Assembly: GCF_900115105.1 (NCBI RefSeq)
Contig: NZ_FOYP01000001.1
Coordinates: 1,700,097 to 1,764,096, forward strand
DNA length: 64,000 bases
Direction: 5' to 3'
From: Yoonia tamlensis
GTDB lineage: Bacteria; Pseudomonadota; Alphaproteobacteria; Rhodobacterales; Rhodobacteraceae
Below are positions 34,834 through 42,172 of the stretch, piece by piece (positions within the stretch are counted from its first letter, which is position 1; each line of letters begins with the position of its first letter). The position numbers and the translations under genes were made by a program. The notes under the pieces were generated by a model that ran no database searches, was not told where the DNA came from, and worked only from the letters and a program-made list of their open reading frames with translations.

Positions 34834-36008
34834 GCGGCGTCGTCAGCCGCACCGGATTGCGGGCCGAATTTTGTCCAAAGCACAAGCGCCGCCGTCCGTA
34901 GCCGCGTGGCAAAGCCGCCAACAGGCACATCGGCATCCGCCACAAGCGGAATGCGTTTTTCGGGCAAGCCGTCAAGGTTAATCACCAGTTCCGCCAGCGG
35001 ATCACCCGCCACAATCGGTGCCTGAATCGGGCCGTTATAAATTACTTGGGCCTCAACGTTGCCTTGGTTCAGCACAGGCACCAGCATTGACAGATCTTCG
35101 GCAACGGTTAGCCCGACCGTTGGCCGCGCGCCCATCCAGACATCCGCCGTCGCAATCCGGTGACCTGCATCCACGACATCCTTTTGCGCAAATTGCCGGT
35201 AAGCCCAGTTCACCAGCCGTTCGGCCTCTTCTGCGCGGGCCTGTTCGGATGGCAGCCCCGTCAGCACAAAAATGATCCGGCGGTCGCCCTGTTTGGCAGA
35301 CCCGACAAGCCCGTAACCGGCTTCGGTTGTGTGTCCGGTCTTGAGCCCGTCCGCGCCGATCCCCAATGACAGTACCGGATTGCGGTTGCGCGAATTGCTT
35401 GGCACGCGGCCGTCAAAGGCAAATTCACGTTCGGCGAACAGCGGGTAATAGGTTGGAAAATCGCGGATCAGCGCATCGGCCAGAATGCCAAGATCTTCGA
35501 CCGACATGCGGTGCCCTGCCGCGGGCCAGCCGTTGGAATTGGCAAAGGTAGAATTTTCCATGCCCATCTGTTGCGCGCGCTGGGTCATCATCCGTGCGAA
35601 ACCGGCTTCGGTTCCGTCAGGCGACAGGGTTTCAGCCAGCACCGCACTTGCGTCATTGCCCGAAAGGATAATCACACCGCGCAGCAGGTCTTCGACGCGC
35701 ACGCGGTCGGTGGTGTCCAAAAACATCGAAGAGCCGCCATAAGCCGCCGCATGGGTAGAAACAGGCAATTCCTCGTCGATATTGAGCCGGCCATCGGCGA
35801 TGGCCTCGAAGGCCATATAGATGGTCATCAGCTTGGACATAGAGGCAGGCGGCAATGGCACGTCTTCGTCCTTGGCCAAAAGCACGGTGCCGGTCGTCTG
35901 GTCAAAAACATAGGCCGCGCGGGCGCTTGTATCGAAAGTCTGTGCAAAGCCCGCTGTCGCACCAAAACAAAGCGCGATCACGGCGAAACGTAGCTTGAAA
36001 AAGGTCAT
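34830..36008 (-). CDS. dacA: D-alanyl-D-alanine carboxypeptidase (PBP5/6 type)
   Basis: A 392-residue periplasmic, low-molecular-weight penicillin-binding protein that trims pentapeptides in peptidoglycan. It has a Sec signal (MTFFKLRFAVIALCFGATAGFAQ) and catalytic motifs SMSK near 58, SGN near 120 and KTG in LKTGHTTEAGYG near 220. The C-terminal PBP5_C-like domain begins near 280. The amphipathic membrane anchor typical of the C-terminus is weak. The ATG at 36008 begins the signal peptide. It overlaps tmk by 4 bp. Confidence 0.93.
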   Translation of the reverse strand: MTFFKLRFAVIALCFGATAGFAQTFDTSARAAYVFDQTTGTVLLAKDEDVPLPPASMSKLMTIYMAFEAIADGRLNIDEELPVSTHAAAYGGSSMFLDTTDRVRVEDLLRGVIILSGNDASAVLAETLSPDGTEAGFARMMTQRAQQMGMENSTFANSNGWPAAGHRMSVEDLGILADALIRDFPTYYPLFAEREFAFDGRVPSNSRNRNPVLSLGIGADGLKTGHTTEAGYGLVGSAKQGDRRIIFVLTGLPSEQARAEEAERLVNWAYRQFAQKDVVDAGHRIATADVWMGARPTVGLTVAEDLSMLVPVLNQGNVEAQVIYNGPIQAPIVAGDPLAELVINLDGLPEKRIPLVADADVPVGGFATRLRTAALVLWTKFGPQSGAADDAA

Positions 36009-36033
36009 CTGGTCTATGCTCCGAAGTTGGGGG

Positions 36034-36945
36034 CTATTCGGCGGCTTCAAGGACAAAGGCATCCACAAAACCAAGCGATTTCAGCTGTGCCAGCGTTGCA
36101 TCATCGGGCACTGGGCCGGCCACGACGCGCCACACCGTGCGCCCGCCCGCATCCTGCGGCTCGACCGCGGCAGGAATGCCCGCAGCGCGAATGGATTGCG
36201 CGGCGTTATTTGCGTTTACCTCGACGCTAAAGACACCGATCTGCGCAATCGGGGCGCTGACGGCGGCAGTGGTCGCGGCGGCACCACCATCAAGCGCCGT
36301 CACGCTGACTGCCGCGCTTTCGGCGGCTTCGACTTCGGCAATTGCAGCCGCAGCCGAAGCAATCGGATCAGCGGCAGGTGCGGCATCCAATGCGGTTGCG
36401 GCAACTGTGACCGGCGCCGCAAGGCTGGCAACAACCGCGTTATCGGCGGGATCTTCGGCGACCTCTTGCGGCTCTTGCGCCACGTCGATTTCTTCGCGGC
36501 GCAATGCGATCACGCTCAGTTCGGTCGGGGCGCCCGCCAAAAGCCCCAGCGACTCTGCCGCGTCAGACGACACTTGCAGCAACGGTCCGGGGTTTTCGCG
36601 TTCACGGCGGAACAATGCCCCGACAATCGACTGGCCATTGGCAGGGTTGCGGATGATCACGCGCTCGGGGTCTTGCACATCAGGGTGGGCCACCCAGATA
36701 CCTCCAAGTGACGGACGCCCATCCCATAGCCCACGATCGGTCACGTCAAAAATGTCAGGGCGTTCCACATCGCGGTCACCGCGCACCACGCGCGACGCAT
36801 CCGCCGTTGCAGGGGCCGCCGCTGTATCTCCGCGCGCGCCAAAAATCCCGTCGCCGCCTTCTTCGCAGGCCGCCAGCCCCAATGCTGCTACCAACATAAT
36901 CCCGAACGGTGCGCGATGCCCGATCTTGAAAAAACTGCCTGTCAT
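36034..36945 (-). CDS. SPOR-domain lipoprotein
   Basis: A 303-residue lipoprotein: signal with lipobox LGLAAC (Cys27). A conserved region at 65-155 (WDGRPSLGGIWVAHPD, VIIRNPANGQSIVGALFRRER) resembles a double-psi beta-barrel as in RlpA. A long Ala-rich low-complexity linker (160-225) is followed by a C-terminal SPOR domain (IGVFSVEVNANNAAQSIRAAG, VWRVVAGPV) that binds denuded peptidoglycan. It lies 25 bp upstream of dacA on the same strand, so a joint role in cell-wall remodelling is likely. RlpA-type lytic activity is possible but not shown. Confidence 0.85.
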   Translation of the reverse strand: MTGSFFKIGHRAPFGIMLVAALGLAACEEGGDGIFGARGDTAAAPATADASRVVRGDRDVERPDIFDVTDRGLWDGRPSLGGIWVAHPDVQDPERVIIRNPANGQSIVGALFRRERENPGPLLQVSSDAAESLGLLAGAPTELSVIALRREEIDVAQEPQEVAEDPADNAVVASLAAPVTVAATALDAAPAADPIASAAAAIAEVEAAESAAVSVTALDGGAAATTAAVSAPIAQIGVFSVEVNANNAAQSIRAAGIPAAVEPQDAGGRTVWRVVAGPVPDDATLAQLKSLGFVDAFVLEAAE

Positions 36946-37192
36946 GTCTCGCCCCTATGTTCCGCCCCTGAAATTTCACGGGGATCGCGCCGTTTTCCAG
37001 CTGCATTCATAATCTACCGCCAAATAAGACGCTGCCACCTAAGGTGACAAACGTGCGACGCGGCATCTGCTTTGGCGAACGATAACGCCATGCGGCAAAT
37101 TAGGGAAGTGGCATCACAAAAATGTCGGCGAAATCCCCCAATGCAAAAAGTTGCTTTTCGAATCATTTCTTTACCGTTAGAGACCGCCCCAC

Positions 37193-37282
37193 GGAGGCTT
37201 GGCAGAGTGGTCGAATGCACCGGTCTTGAAAACCGACGAGGGTGAAAGTCCTCCCAGGGTTCGAATCCCTGAGCCTCCGCCA
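37193..37282 (+). tRNA. tRNA-Ser (UGA)
   Basis: Acceptor stem GGAGGCT/AGCCTCC at 37193-37199 and 37272-37278, discriminator G and encoded CCA at 37280-37282. The anticodon loop CTTGAAA gives anticodon TGA (reads UCA/UCG). There is a long class-II variable arm (GAGGG...CCTCC region) and T-loop GGGTTCGAATCCC. About 90 nt, as expected for serine tRNA. Confidence 0.97.
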
Positions 37283-37481
37283 TTACCCATATGACGCACC
37301 GGGTAAATCGCAAAGCTGTTGCAGCTACATCATATTTCACCTCACATTGCGCAACGCTTGACGCGTTACGAATACCCTATGTTTACGGGTCGTGACGCAC
37401 GCATTGTATCGCGAGGAATGGCGGAACAGCTTGGCTGGCTCACCCCAGCCCGCGACGCCCTGGATATCTTGCCACATATAC

Positions 37482-37510
37482 AAAGGCCCCGATCCGCTGA
37501 TCGGGGCTTT
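37482..37510 (+). terminator. Terminator-like hairpin downstream of tRNA-Ser
   Basis: 9-bp stem GCCCCGATC/GATCGGGGC with a CGCT loop, flanked by AAAG on the left and TTTATGTTT on the right. It is about 200 bp after the tRNA and immediately after the 3' end of the leftward rtcB remnant, so it could end transcription in either direction. The stretch 37283-37481 holds no gene I can support. Confidence 0.65.
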
Positions 37511-37517
37511 ATGTTTG

Positions 37518-38018
37518 CTAGCGGCGGCCTTTTGGGCGTCTGATGAAACGCAGCATATCGCCCGCCATGATGCACCCGTACGGATCGATCCAGTCGACGA
37601 TCTGCGCCATTCCAAAAGATTCAAATTGCGCGGCAACCGCAGCAGCAGGCTTATAGCTCGATGGCAGCTCGGACGCGTCAACCTTGCCACGAAGATAAAT
37701 ATCCCCGCGCCGAAAGACGAAATTATGCTCGTTCCAGAACCTTTCGCTAGCAGACGCCCCGGCCGCCTCCATCGTCGCCTGATGGATTGAGTTATGGTTA
37801 GTCTTTGTCCACTTGCGGATAATCTGCAACGCATCCCAATAGGCCGTAAAGAGCTTTGCCCCTGGCCCACGCGATCCGTGATGCGTGATCAGCGCCGTAT
37901 GGCCCGTCGCGCGCGACTTGCCAACAAACAAGAAATGGTTGCCAGAGTTTGAATAGGTGCACTGTACCAGCTTGATACATGCGCAAACAGGCAAACGAGG
38001 ATCAATGATTGCAGCGCG
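37518..38018 (-). pseudogene. Remnant of an RtcB-family RNA ligase
   Basis: A 158-codon open frame from TTG 37994 with RtcB blocks: SGNHFLFVG, ITHHGSRGPGA, then NEHNFVFRRGD, followed directly by the RtcB C-terminal block ELPSSYKPAAAVAAQ...PYGCIMAGD. By comparison with known RtcB (about 400 aa), the N-terminal 180 or so residues with the metal-binding Cys are gone. About 100 residues between NFVFRRGD and ELPSSYK, including the nucleophilic His in its HGAGR motif, are also gone. Similarity continues upstream (IDPRLPVCA) past the start to an in-frame TGA at 38019-38021. It cannot ligate RNA. An RtcB-associated release-factor gene (prfH) is not present. Confidence 0.65.
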
Positions 38019-38351
38019 TCAAGAAAACCAACAACGCTTGGTCATTTCAAATCGGACCAAGCTTTACAGCTTAACAATGGTGTGTTCGGCATCCACTTCA
38101 TGAAAGGCATATTGCCGTTAAGGAGCGCTGAAGTGGCGCGAGCGGAATTCAAAGTACGCATCGAGCATGTGCCGTTTGGTCTCCCCGATATGTGGAACTG
38201 CTCAAAAATGATACAGAAACAGAAAAATATTAGCGCGTTCGCGGTTTTTTCTTAACTTTGTTACGGTTTTATGAGAATTATTAGCCGAATAGCGTGTATT
38301 GGATCACGCATTTGGTGTTTTGGCGCTTTGTGTTCTCAGGAAGGAATTAAA
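38019..38351. other. Intergenic region with decayed sequence and the omp promoter
   Basis: No intact gene is seen. The left part (38019-38220) has short interrupted frames on both strands, consistent with decayed accessory DNA. The right part is AT-rich and carries a Fur-like half-box at 38272-38286 and a good ribosome site (AGGAAGGAA) just before the outer-membrane protein start. Confidence 0.45.
38272..38286 (+). promoter_or_regulatory. Fur/Mur-like sequence upstream of the outer-membrane protein gene
   Basis: TGAGAATTATTAGCC shares TATGAGAATTATT plus GC with the box upstream of sitA (15 of 17 positions when one flanking base on each side is counted). The left arm is intact and the right arm is less symmetric. 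It is about 65 bp upstream of the start codon. Confidence 0.4.
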
Positions 38352-38939
38352 ATGAAATTTGATCGTAATATTTCAACAGGATTGGTATCAGTCGCCGCTT
38401 TGGCTGCAGCCGGATCCACAGCAGCAGCTCAGAATTTTGACGGCACATATGTCGGTATGTACTACGGTGCAGTGTCTGGTGACTATCCGTCGACTTCTTC
38501 AAGTGAAGACTACGCGTTTGAAGATCAGACTGCATTTGGCGTATTTGCCGGTAAAAACTGGTCCGCGTCCGGCAACCTGACCGCTGGTTTGGAAGTCGCG
38601 CTTCAGACAACCAACACCTATGAAGAAGACAGCGAATATTACCTGAACCACCTGACTGACGTTAAGTTCAAGGTCGGCACAGAATTCGCTCTCTCTGACA
38701 TGCCTGTTCTGGTTTACGGCTTTGCCGGCGTAAGCTTGGGTTCAGCTACCGCTGAAGATGGCGACGAGCCATATCTGGCAATCGGTGGCAACCTCGGCTT
38801 TGGTGCTGACGTGAAGGTATCAGATATGCTGTCAGTTGGTATCGAGCATACACAGCGCGAGATGTCGTCACACTACACCGACGACAATGCGACTGTCGGT
38901 AACGGCACAACTTCATTCCGTGCGGCGATCCACTTCTAG
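38352..38939 (+). CDS. Small outer-membrane beta-barrel protein
   Basis: A 195-residue protein with a signal peptide (MKFDRNISTGLVSVAALAAAGSTAAAQ) and alternating aromatic/glycine strands (FDGTYVGMYYGAVSG, TAFGVFAGKNW, LTAGLEVALQ, VLVYGFAGVSLG, LAIGGNLGFGADVKV), ending in F (FRAAIHF), the C-terminal signature for outer-membrane insertion. Length suggests an eight-stranded OmpA/OmpW-like barrel. ATG 38352 has AGGAAGGAA upstream. It is rich in Asp/Glu and has a strong terminator, so it is monocistronic. The Fur-like site upstream suggests metal control. Confidence 0.85.
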   Translation: MKFDRNISTGLVSVAALAAAGSTAAAQNFDGTYVGMYYGAVSGDYPSTSSSEDYAFEDQTAFGVFAGKNWSASGNLTAGLEVALQTTNTYEEDSEYYLNHLTDVKFKVGTEFALSDMPVLVYGFAGVSLGSATAEDGDEPYLAIGGNLGFGADVKVSDMLSVGIEHTQREMSSHYTDDNATVGNGTTSFRAAIHF

Positions 38940-38960
38940 GACCGCTTTTTCGACGAACGC

Positions 38961-38990
38961 AAAAAGGCCCCGCTTGCGGGGCCTTTTTTA
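38961..38990. terminator. Bidirectional intrinsic terminator
   Basis: AAAAAGGCCCCGC-TT-GCGGGGCCTTTTTT: a symmetrical 13-bp stem (with its A/T tracts) and a tiny loop. It serves both the rightward outer-membrane protein gene and the leftward P450 operon, whose last gene ends at 38999. Confidence 0.92.
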
Positions 38991-38998
38991 TTGGTAAA

Positions 38999-40171
38999 TC
39001 AAGCCGAATTTGTGTTCAGCCAAAGCGCCATAGGGCTACGGAAGTTTGATGACGCAACCCAATCTTCGGGTGGGTTGGGCAACGCTATTTCCGGAAACTG
39101 GTCCAACAAACGACCGATGGCTGTCACGGTCACAAGTCGTGCAAGTGACGTGCCCAAGCAGTAGTGTTTGCCCGCCCCAAATCCAAGATGCCCACTAGGC
39201 TTGCGCCGGATATCAAAGGTATCTGCATCAATAAATTTACGCGGGTCACGGTTTGCCGCGCCATACATCAAAGCAACTTTGTCACCTGCGCGCATCGTTT
39301 GTCCGTGCAATATGGTATCGCGGGTCAAGACGCGCTTGAACCGCTGCGCAGACGTATTGAAACGCAAGGATTCTTCCATCGCATTGGGCAACAGGTCCGG
39401 CACGCTGACGATGGCGCGGCGGGCGTCATGAAAGCTGGCCAAATTCAGCATAAACATGCTCATAAAGCTTGAAAGCGATTCAACGCCTGCAACAACCAGC
39501 ATTGCAGCGGTTAGCTGAACCTCTTGCGGGCTAAGATGGTCGCCATCAATTTCTGCGGTCGCGAGATGGGTAATCAGATCATCCGCAGGTTCACGTCTGC
39601 GTTCCTGAATATGTGTGTCCAGCAATGCTGTAATGCGCCGAAACGATTGTAATTGACCTTCGTTCTTGCCCTTGTTCGCCTTGTCCGTCGAAATTGCATT
39701 CACAACGTCACTACGAATTTCTTTGGGGTTACGCACGGGCAGACCAAGAAGTTCGAACAGAACTTTCACGGTTACAACGCTCGAAAACTCGGCGACAAAA
39801 TCAAAATCACCCATCTGCCGTATCTGTGTGATTTGCCTATCTGCGATATCGGTAATAGGCCCGACAAGGTGGGTCAGGTTCTTCTTTGCAAAAGCGGCAT
39901 TCGTCAGGCCGCGCAGACGGTCGTGCCGAGGCGGATCCGTGGTGCCCAGCGTATTGCCTGAGCGACCGGGTATTTCATCAATAAGATTTCCCGATAGGCT
40001 TGAATAAGACTGCCAGTCCATCGCGGCGGTGGACACATCGTCATAGCGGCTCAGCAGCCAGATTCCGGCGTCCTCGCTCCAGTAACAGGGAAAATTATCG
40101 CGCAAATCCGCGTAACCCGGAAAAGGGTCGCGATCAATTTGCGTGGAATAAAGCTGGAATGGTTCAGCCAT
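38999..40171 (-). CDS. Cytochrome P450
   Basis: A 390-residue soluble bacterial P450: heme-thiolate motif FGAGKHYCLGTSLAR near residue 345, ExxR in EESLRF near 265 and RGLTNAAFAKKNL near 95. In the I-helix the oxygen-activation motif reads AGVES rather than the usual AGxxT, so Ser replaces Thr. It needs an external ferredoxin partner, not encoded nearby. It is the last gene of the seven-gene ligase/monooxygenase operon, one base after the FMO stop. Probable role is a late oxidative tailoring step; substrate unknown. Confidence 0.92.
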   Translation of the reverse strand: MAEPFQLYSTQIDRDPFPGYADLRDNFPCYWSEDAGIWLLSRYDDVSTAAMDWQSYSSLSGNLIDEIPGRSGNTLGTTDPPRHDRLRGLTNAAFAKKNLTHLVGPITDIADRQITQIRQMGDFDFVAEFSSVVTVKVLFELLGLPVRNPKEIRSDVVNAISTDKANKGKNEGQLQSFRRITALLDTHIQERRREPADDLITHLATAEIDGDHLSPQEVQLTAAMLVVAGVESLSSFMSMFMLNLASFHDARRAIVSVPDLLPNAMEESLRFNTSAQRFKRVLTRDTILHGQTMRAGDKVALMYGAANRDPRKFIDADTFDIRRKPSGHLGFGAGKHYCLGTSLARLVTVTAIGRLLDQFPEIALPNPPEDWVASSNFRSPMALWLNTNSA

Positions 40172-40172
40172 A

Positions 40173-41690
40173 TTAGCGTAACCTCAATAGGCGCAAAGCC
40201 CGCAAGAAAAGCCCGACTTTTACCACTTTGTTCAATGGGCTCGTCGGAATTTTCATGATGAAATCGCGCGCCAGTTCTGGTTTCGCACCTGGTCCTTCCA
40301 GCCGAAACTGCGTCGCCTGCGCTGGACCGTAGACCAAGTGTCGCCAAAGACGTGGGCGCGTAAAAGCGTAACGCCAAAGCGGCGGCGCACAGCCGACAAG
40401 CGCGGCAAGCTGGTCCATGTAACCGAAATAGTCGACCAACCCGCGCACGCGCGCACCGGTTGCCTCGAACTGGTCCAGATAGCGGTCCTTGTCGGCACTT
40501 GCTTGCGCGATCATCGCATCCTTGGCCGGCAAACTGCACCGCCCCGATATCAGCTGCGCACAATAGCGTGCCTGCATTTCCATAATCGGAAACTGACTGC
40601 CGAAAGTAGGCCGTGCAAAACCGATCCAAAACAGGCCAAGCCCGATATCAGGGTGTATCATATGTTTGAACAGGGCGCGCGGATCCATATCGGCAAGCGG
40701 CGCATCCAGAAAAGGCACGTGGCTACGATAGCCGGTTGCAAATACCACGCAATCGATCGGTCCAATCTTTTTCCCGTCAGCGCAAGTCAGTGTCCGGCTT
40801 GCCTCATCAATTGCGGTGACTTCGCCGACGATCTGACAGCCGTATTCTGCAATCGCACGGGGCAATGAGAATGACTTGGTGCCATAAGTGCCCCATATGC
40901 CTTTTTTTGCAGTTACGGCTTTGTTCAGCTGCGCAAGCGCGGCCATCGCCGGATCGGATTTGCCCGCTTTTGTATCCCGATCAAGCAGCGCCCTGCTGAT
41001 TTTAGCACCGTCATCACGCGGTAAGGTCCAAAGCCCACGGTGTGTGGATAAATCGGTCGCATTGCCATTGCGTTCGCGCGGTACAACCCACCCTGTGCCA
41101 TTGCGCAGGCTCACTGAACATTTGGCAGCAACCTTTGAGATTTCAAGCGCAATATCCGAGGCGGATTCGCCACCGCCGACAATCAATACGTTTTTGCCAA
41201 CGAAAGCATCGGCATTTTTATAGTCACATGCATGGACATATGAAATTGCGCCTAGACGCGATGCCCAATCGGGGGTGACAGGGTGGATATTGTTGCCCGG
41301 CGCGATTAACAGATGATCCGCCTGCAACCGGTCACCATTGTCGAGCGTCACAGTCCAACGCCCGTCATCCGATTGTGCGGCACTGCTGACATTGCAGCCA
41401 AATCGAATTTTTTCGGTGACCCCAAAATGATCTGCATAGCACGTCCAGTAATCGACAACTTCGGCTTTAGTCCAGAATTCGTGTGCCTTGCCGTCACCGA
41501 TCCAGAAGTCCGAAAACATGCTAAACGCGGCTGAGGACGTCAAATACAGGCTGTCGTAGCTACGCTTGAATATCCCGCCTACCGAGGCGTCCTTTTCCAG
41601 ACAAACGACATCTGTGATGCCTGCTTCGAGCAGCTCTTTGGTGCAAACCAACCCGCCGGGCCCTGCCCCGATGACAATACAATTTGGCAT
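40173..41690 (-). CDS. Flavin-containing monooxygenase-like protein
   Basis: A 505-residue FAD/NADPH enzyme. FAD motif VIGAGPGGLVCTKELLEAG is at the N-terminus; the NADPH Rossmann motif LIVGGGESASDIA is near residue 175; DCVVFATGYRSHVPFLDAP is near 315, the typical FMO ATGY. The FMO/BVMO fingerprint before the second Rossmann is degenerate (ISYVHACDY). Such enzymes oxygenate N, S or carbonyl carbons. The start shares one base with the upstream stop (TGATG). It is sixth in the leftward operon, between the DUF98 gene and the P450. Confidence 0.9.
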   Translation of the reverse strand: MPNCIVIGAGPGGLVCTKELLEAGITDVVCLEKDASVGGIFKRSYDSLYLTSSAAFSMFSDFWIGDGKAHEFWTKAEVVDYWTCYADHFGVTEKIRFGCNVSSAAQSDDGRWTVTLDNGDRLQADHLLIAPGNNIHPVTPDWASRLGAISYVHACDYKNADAFVGKNVLIVGGGESASDIALEISKVAAKCSVSLRNGTGWVVPRERNGNATDLSTHRGLWTLPRDDGAKISRALLDRDTKAGKSDPAMAALAQLNKAVTAKKGIWGTYGTKSFSLPRAIAEYGCQIVGEVTAIDEASRTLTCADGKKIGPIDCVVFATGYRSHVPFLDAPLADMDPRALFKHMIHPDIGLGLFWIGFARPTFGSQFPIMEMQARYCAQLISGRCSLPAKDAMIAQASADKDRYLDQFEATGARVRGLVDYFGYMDQLAALVGCAPPLWRYAFTRPRLWRHLVYGPAQATQFRLEGPGAKPELARDFIMKIPTSPLNKVVKVGLFLRALRLLRLR

Positions 41691-42172
41691 CAGCTGCTCC
41701 AGTCTTTGCGCAGCAATTGCCGCAAATCAGCATCAAGCGAAAGCGTTTCTTTTACACGGCATAGCCGGCGCTCGTGCCCTGTGCGCGCCATCGTGACATT
41801 TCGGCCAAATTGACCGGACGGCGTTTGGAATAGTCCGCGCGTAGTCACCCGCACCGAAATTCCGAAATCATGCAGCAACTGGCCGAACAAATTATCGCCT
41901 TCGCGCAGCCTATCGATCAACGTCGCCGGGACCTCTGATTTTCCGACTTCCAGCGTGGCCTTGAGGATCAGTGCGTCATCAGATCTGCGCCGCAGTTGCG
42001 AATTGCGTTGATAGGTACTTTCGGTATCGGTTGCCGATGTTTGGACGGCCTTCAAGGGACCAAAGGCGTCGACCAGTCTTGGGGTCATCAGCCCGTCGTG
42101 ATCTAACAGCCAGACCGAGAGGCCTTGACTGTGATTGCACACATCCGTCTGAATTGTCTCGCGATCGGTCAA
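41690..42172 (-). CDS. DUF98 / chorismate pyruvate-lyase-like protein
   Basis: A 160-residue protein whose segments match, by eye, the DUF98 chorismate lyase family (e.g. mycobacterial Rv2949c): LSVWLLDHDGLMTPRLVDAFG near 18-38, ILKATLEVGKSEVPATLIDRLREGDNLFGQLL near 69-100, and RLCRVKETL near the end. Members cleave chorismate to 4-hydroxybenzoate and pyruvate. The TTG start overlaps the ligase-1 stop (TTGA), and the stop overlaps the FMO start. Its place among AMP-ligase paralogues suggests supply of an aromatic acid. Family match is moderate; activity is inferred. Confidence 0.6.
   Translation of the reverse strand: MTDRETIQTDVCNHSQGLSVWLLDHDGLMTPRLVDAFGPLKAVQTSATDTESTYQRNSQLRRRSDDALILKATLEVGKSEVPATLIDRLREGDNLFGQLLHDFGISVRVTTRGLFQTPSGQFGRNVTMARTGHERRLCRVKETLSLDADLRQLLRKDWSS

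Noticed and set aside
37014..37340. 108-codon minus-strand frame covering tRNA-Ser
   Set aside because: It is the well-known spurious frame produced by the antisense of a serine tRNA (AQGFEPWE... type sequence); the tRNA is real.
38100..38220. Possible transposase fragment
   Set aside because: Short interrupted frames only; I could not match any part to a transposase family with confidence.
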